In this document: positions 9,633-9,684 of the stretch, in pieces
Position numbering within the stretch: the first letter of the stretch is position 1
Layout: each line of letters opens with the position of its first letter
Source: Bacilli bacterium
GTDB lineage: Bacteria > Bacillota_I > Bacilli_A > RF39 > UBA660
DNA: 9,684 nucleotides
Direction of reading: 5' to 3'
NCBI GenBank assembly: GCA_017411235.1
Contig: JAFPMR010000156.1
Coordinates: forward strand, 1 to 9,684
The notes under the pieces: model-generated
What the model saw: the letters and a program-made list of their open reading frames with translations, nothing else
What the model was told of the DNA's origin: nothing
Databases searched by the model: none
Made by a program: the position numbers and the translations under genes

Positions 9633-9684
9633 TGAAAGCAAAGATAAGATGTATAAATAGTTACATAGATAAAGAATTAAATAA
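9632..9684 (+). CDS. Start of an unidentified gene (partial, runs off the right edge)
   Basis: The ATG at 9632 follows AGGAGG (9621-9626) and overlaps the previous stop by one base. Only 17 complete codons are visible, beginning MKAKIRCINSYIDKEL. This start resembles small proteins found between tail genes of Firmicute phages, but too little is present to name it. Confidence 0.6.
   Translation, partial: MKAKIRCINSYIDKELN

Noticed and set aside
1..9684. Alternative genetic code (TGA or TAG reassigned)
   Set aside because: Genes end at TGA (e.g. 7729-7731, 4052-4054) and TAG (e.g. 7977-7979) at sensible positions, with overlapping starts, so the standard code fits.

Overview
The window is about 9.7 kb of very AT-rich DNA. 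Every credible gene lies on the + strand, most have AGGAG-type ribosome binding sites, and many overlap as TAATG, TGATG or ATGA. The gene content is that of a tailed (siphovirus-like) phage or prophage of a low-GC Firmicute: a replisome organizer, a G39P-type helicase loader, a recombinase-like protein, SSB, a homing endonuclease, a DNA methyltransferase, an ArpU/RinA-like late regulator and a tail assembly chaperone. TGA is read as stop. No integrase, replicative helicase, terminase, portal or capsid gene is visible, so the replication helicase probably comes from the host or from outside the window.

Left part (1-1610). The 3' end of one gene runs into an intrinsic terminator. Next is a free-standing transcription unit at about 179-572 that does not look protein-coding. 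It has its own promoter, a 15-bp first helix starting at the predicted +1, a compact pseudoknot, a three-way junction with a GAAA-capped hairpin, and an intrinsic terminator. I read it as a large structured phage RNA of the general ROOL/GOLLD kind, though family membership is unproven. A strong promoter then drives a 71-aa helix-turn-helix protein, followed by 10-bp-phased TTGCGAT repeats and two small genes of unknown function. After these come a perfect palindrome, another promoter, and a leader with mutually exclusive antiterminator and terminator hairpins.

Middle part (1631-8729). This is one long early operon: a small membrane protein, the replisome organizer (with 11-bp tandem repeats inside the gene that are a candidate origin), helicase loader, SSAP-like/ExoX-C protein, an acidic protein, a zinc ribbon, SSB, an HNH homing endonuclease, several unknown coiled-coil or zinc-binding proteins, a beta-class DNA methyltransferase carrying an (AT)9 tract, several very short genes, and an ArpU-like regulator at the end.

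Right part (8730-9684). Two 10-bp-phased GCCACTTT repeats abut an extended -10 box, forming a candidate late promoter for the regulator encoded just upstream. A palindrome overlaps its start site. A 236-nt leader follows, with a near-perfect 20-nt inverted repeat and an intrinsic terminator just before the late genes. These begin with a tail assembly chaperone whose second frame (+1 or -2) needs a ribosomal frameshift, then a tiny membrane protein and the start of another gene. It is unusual that the tail chaperone follows the early/late regulatory junction directly, with no packaging or head genes between.
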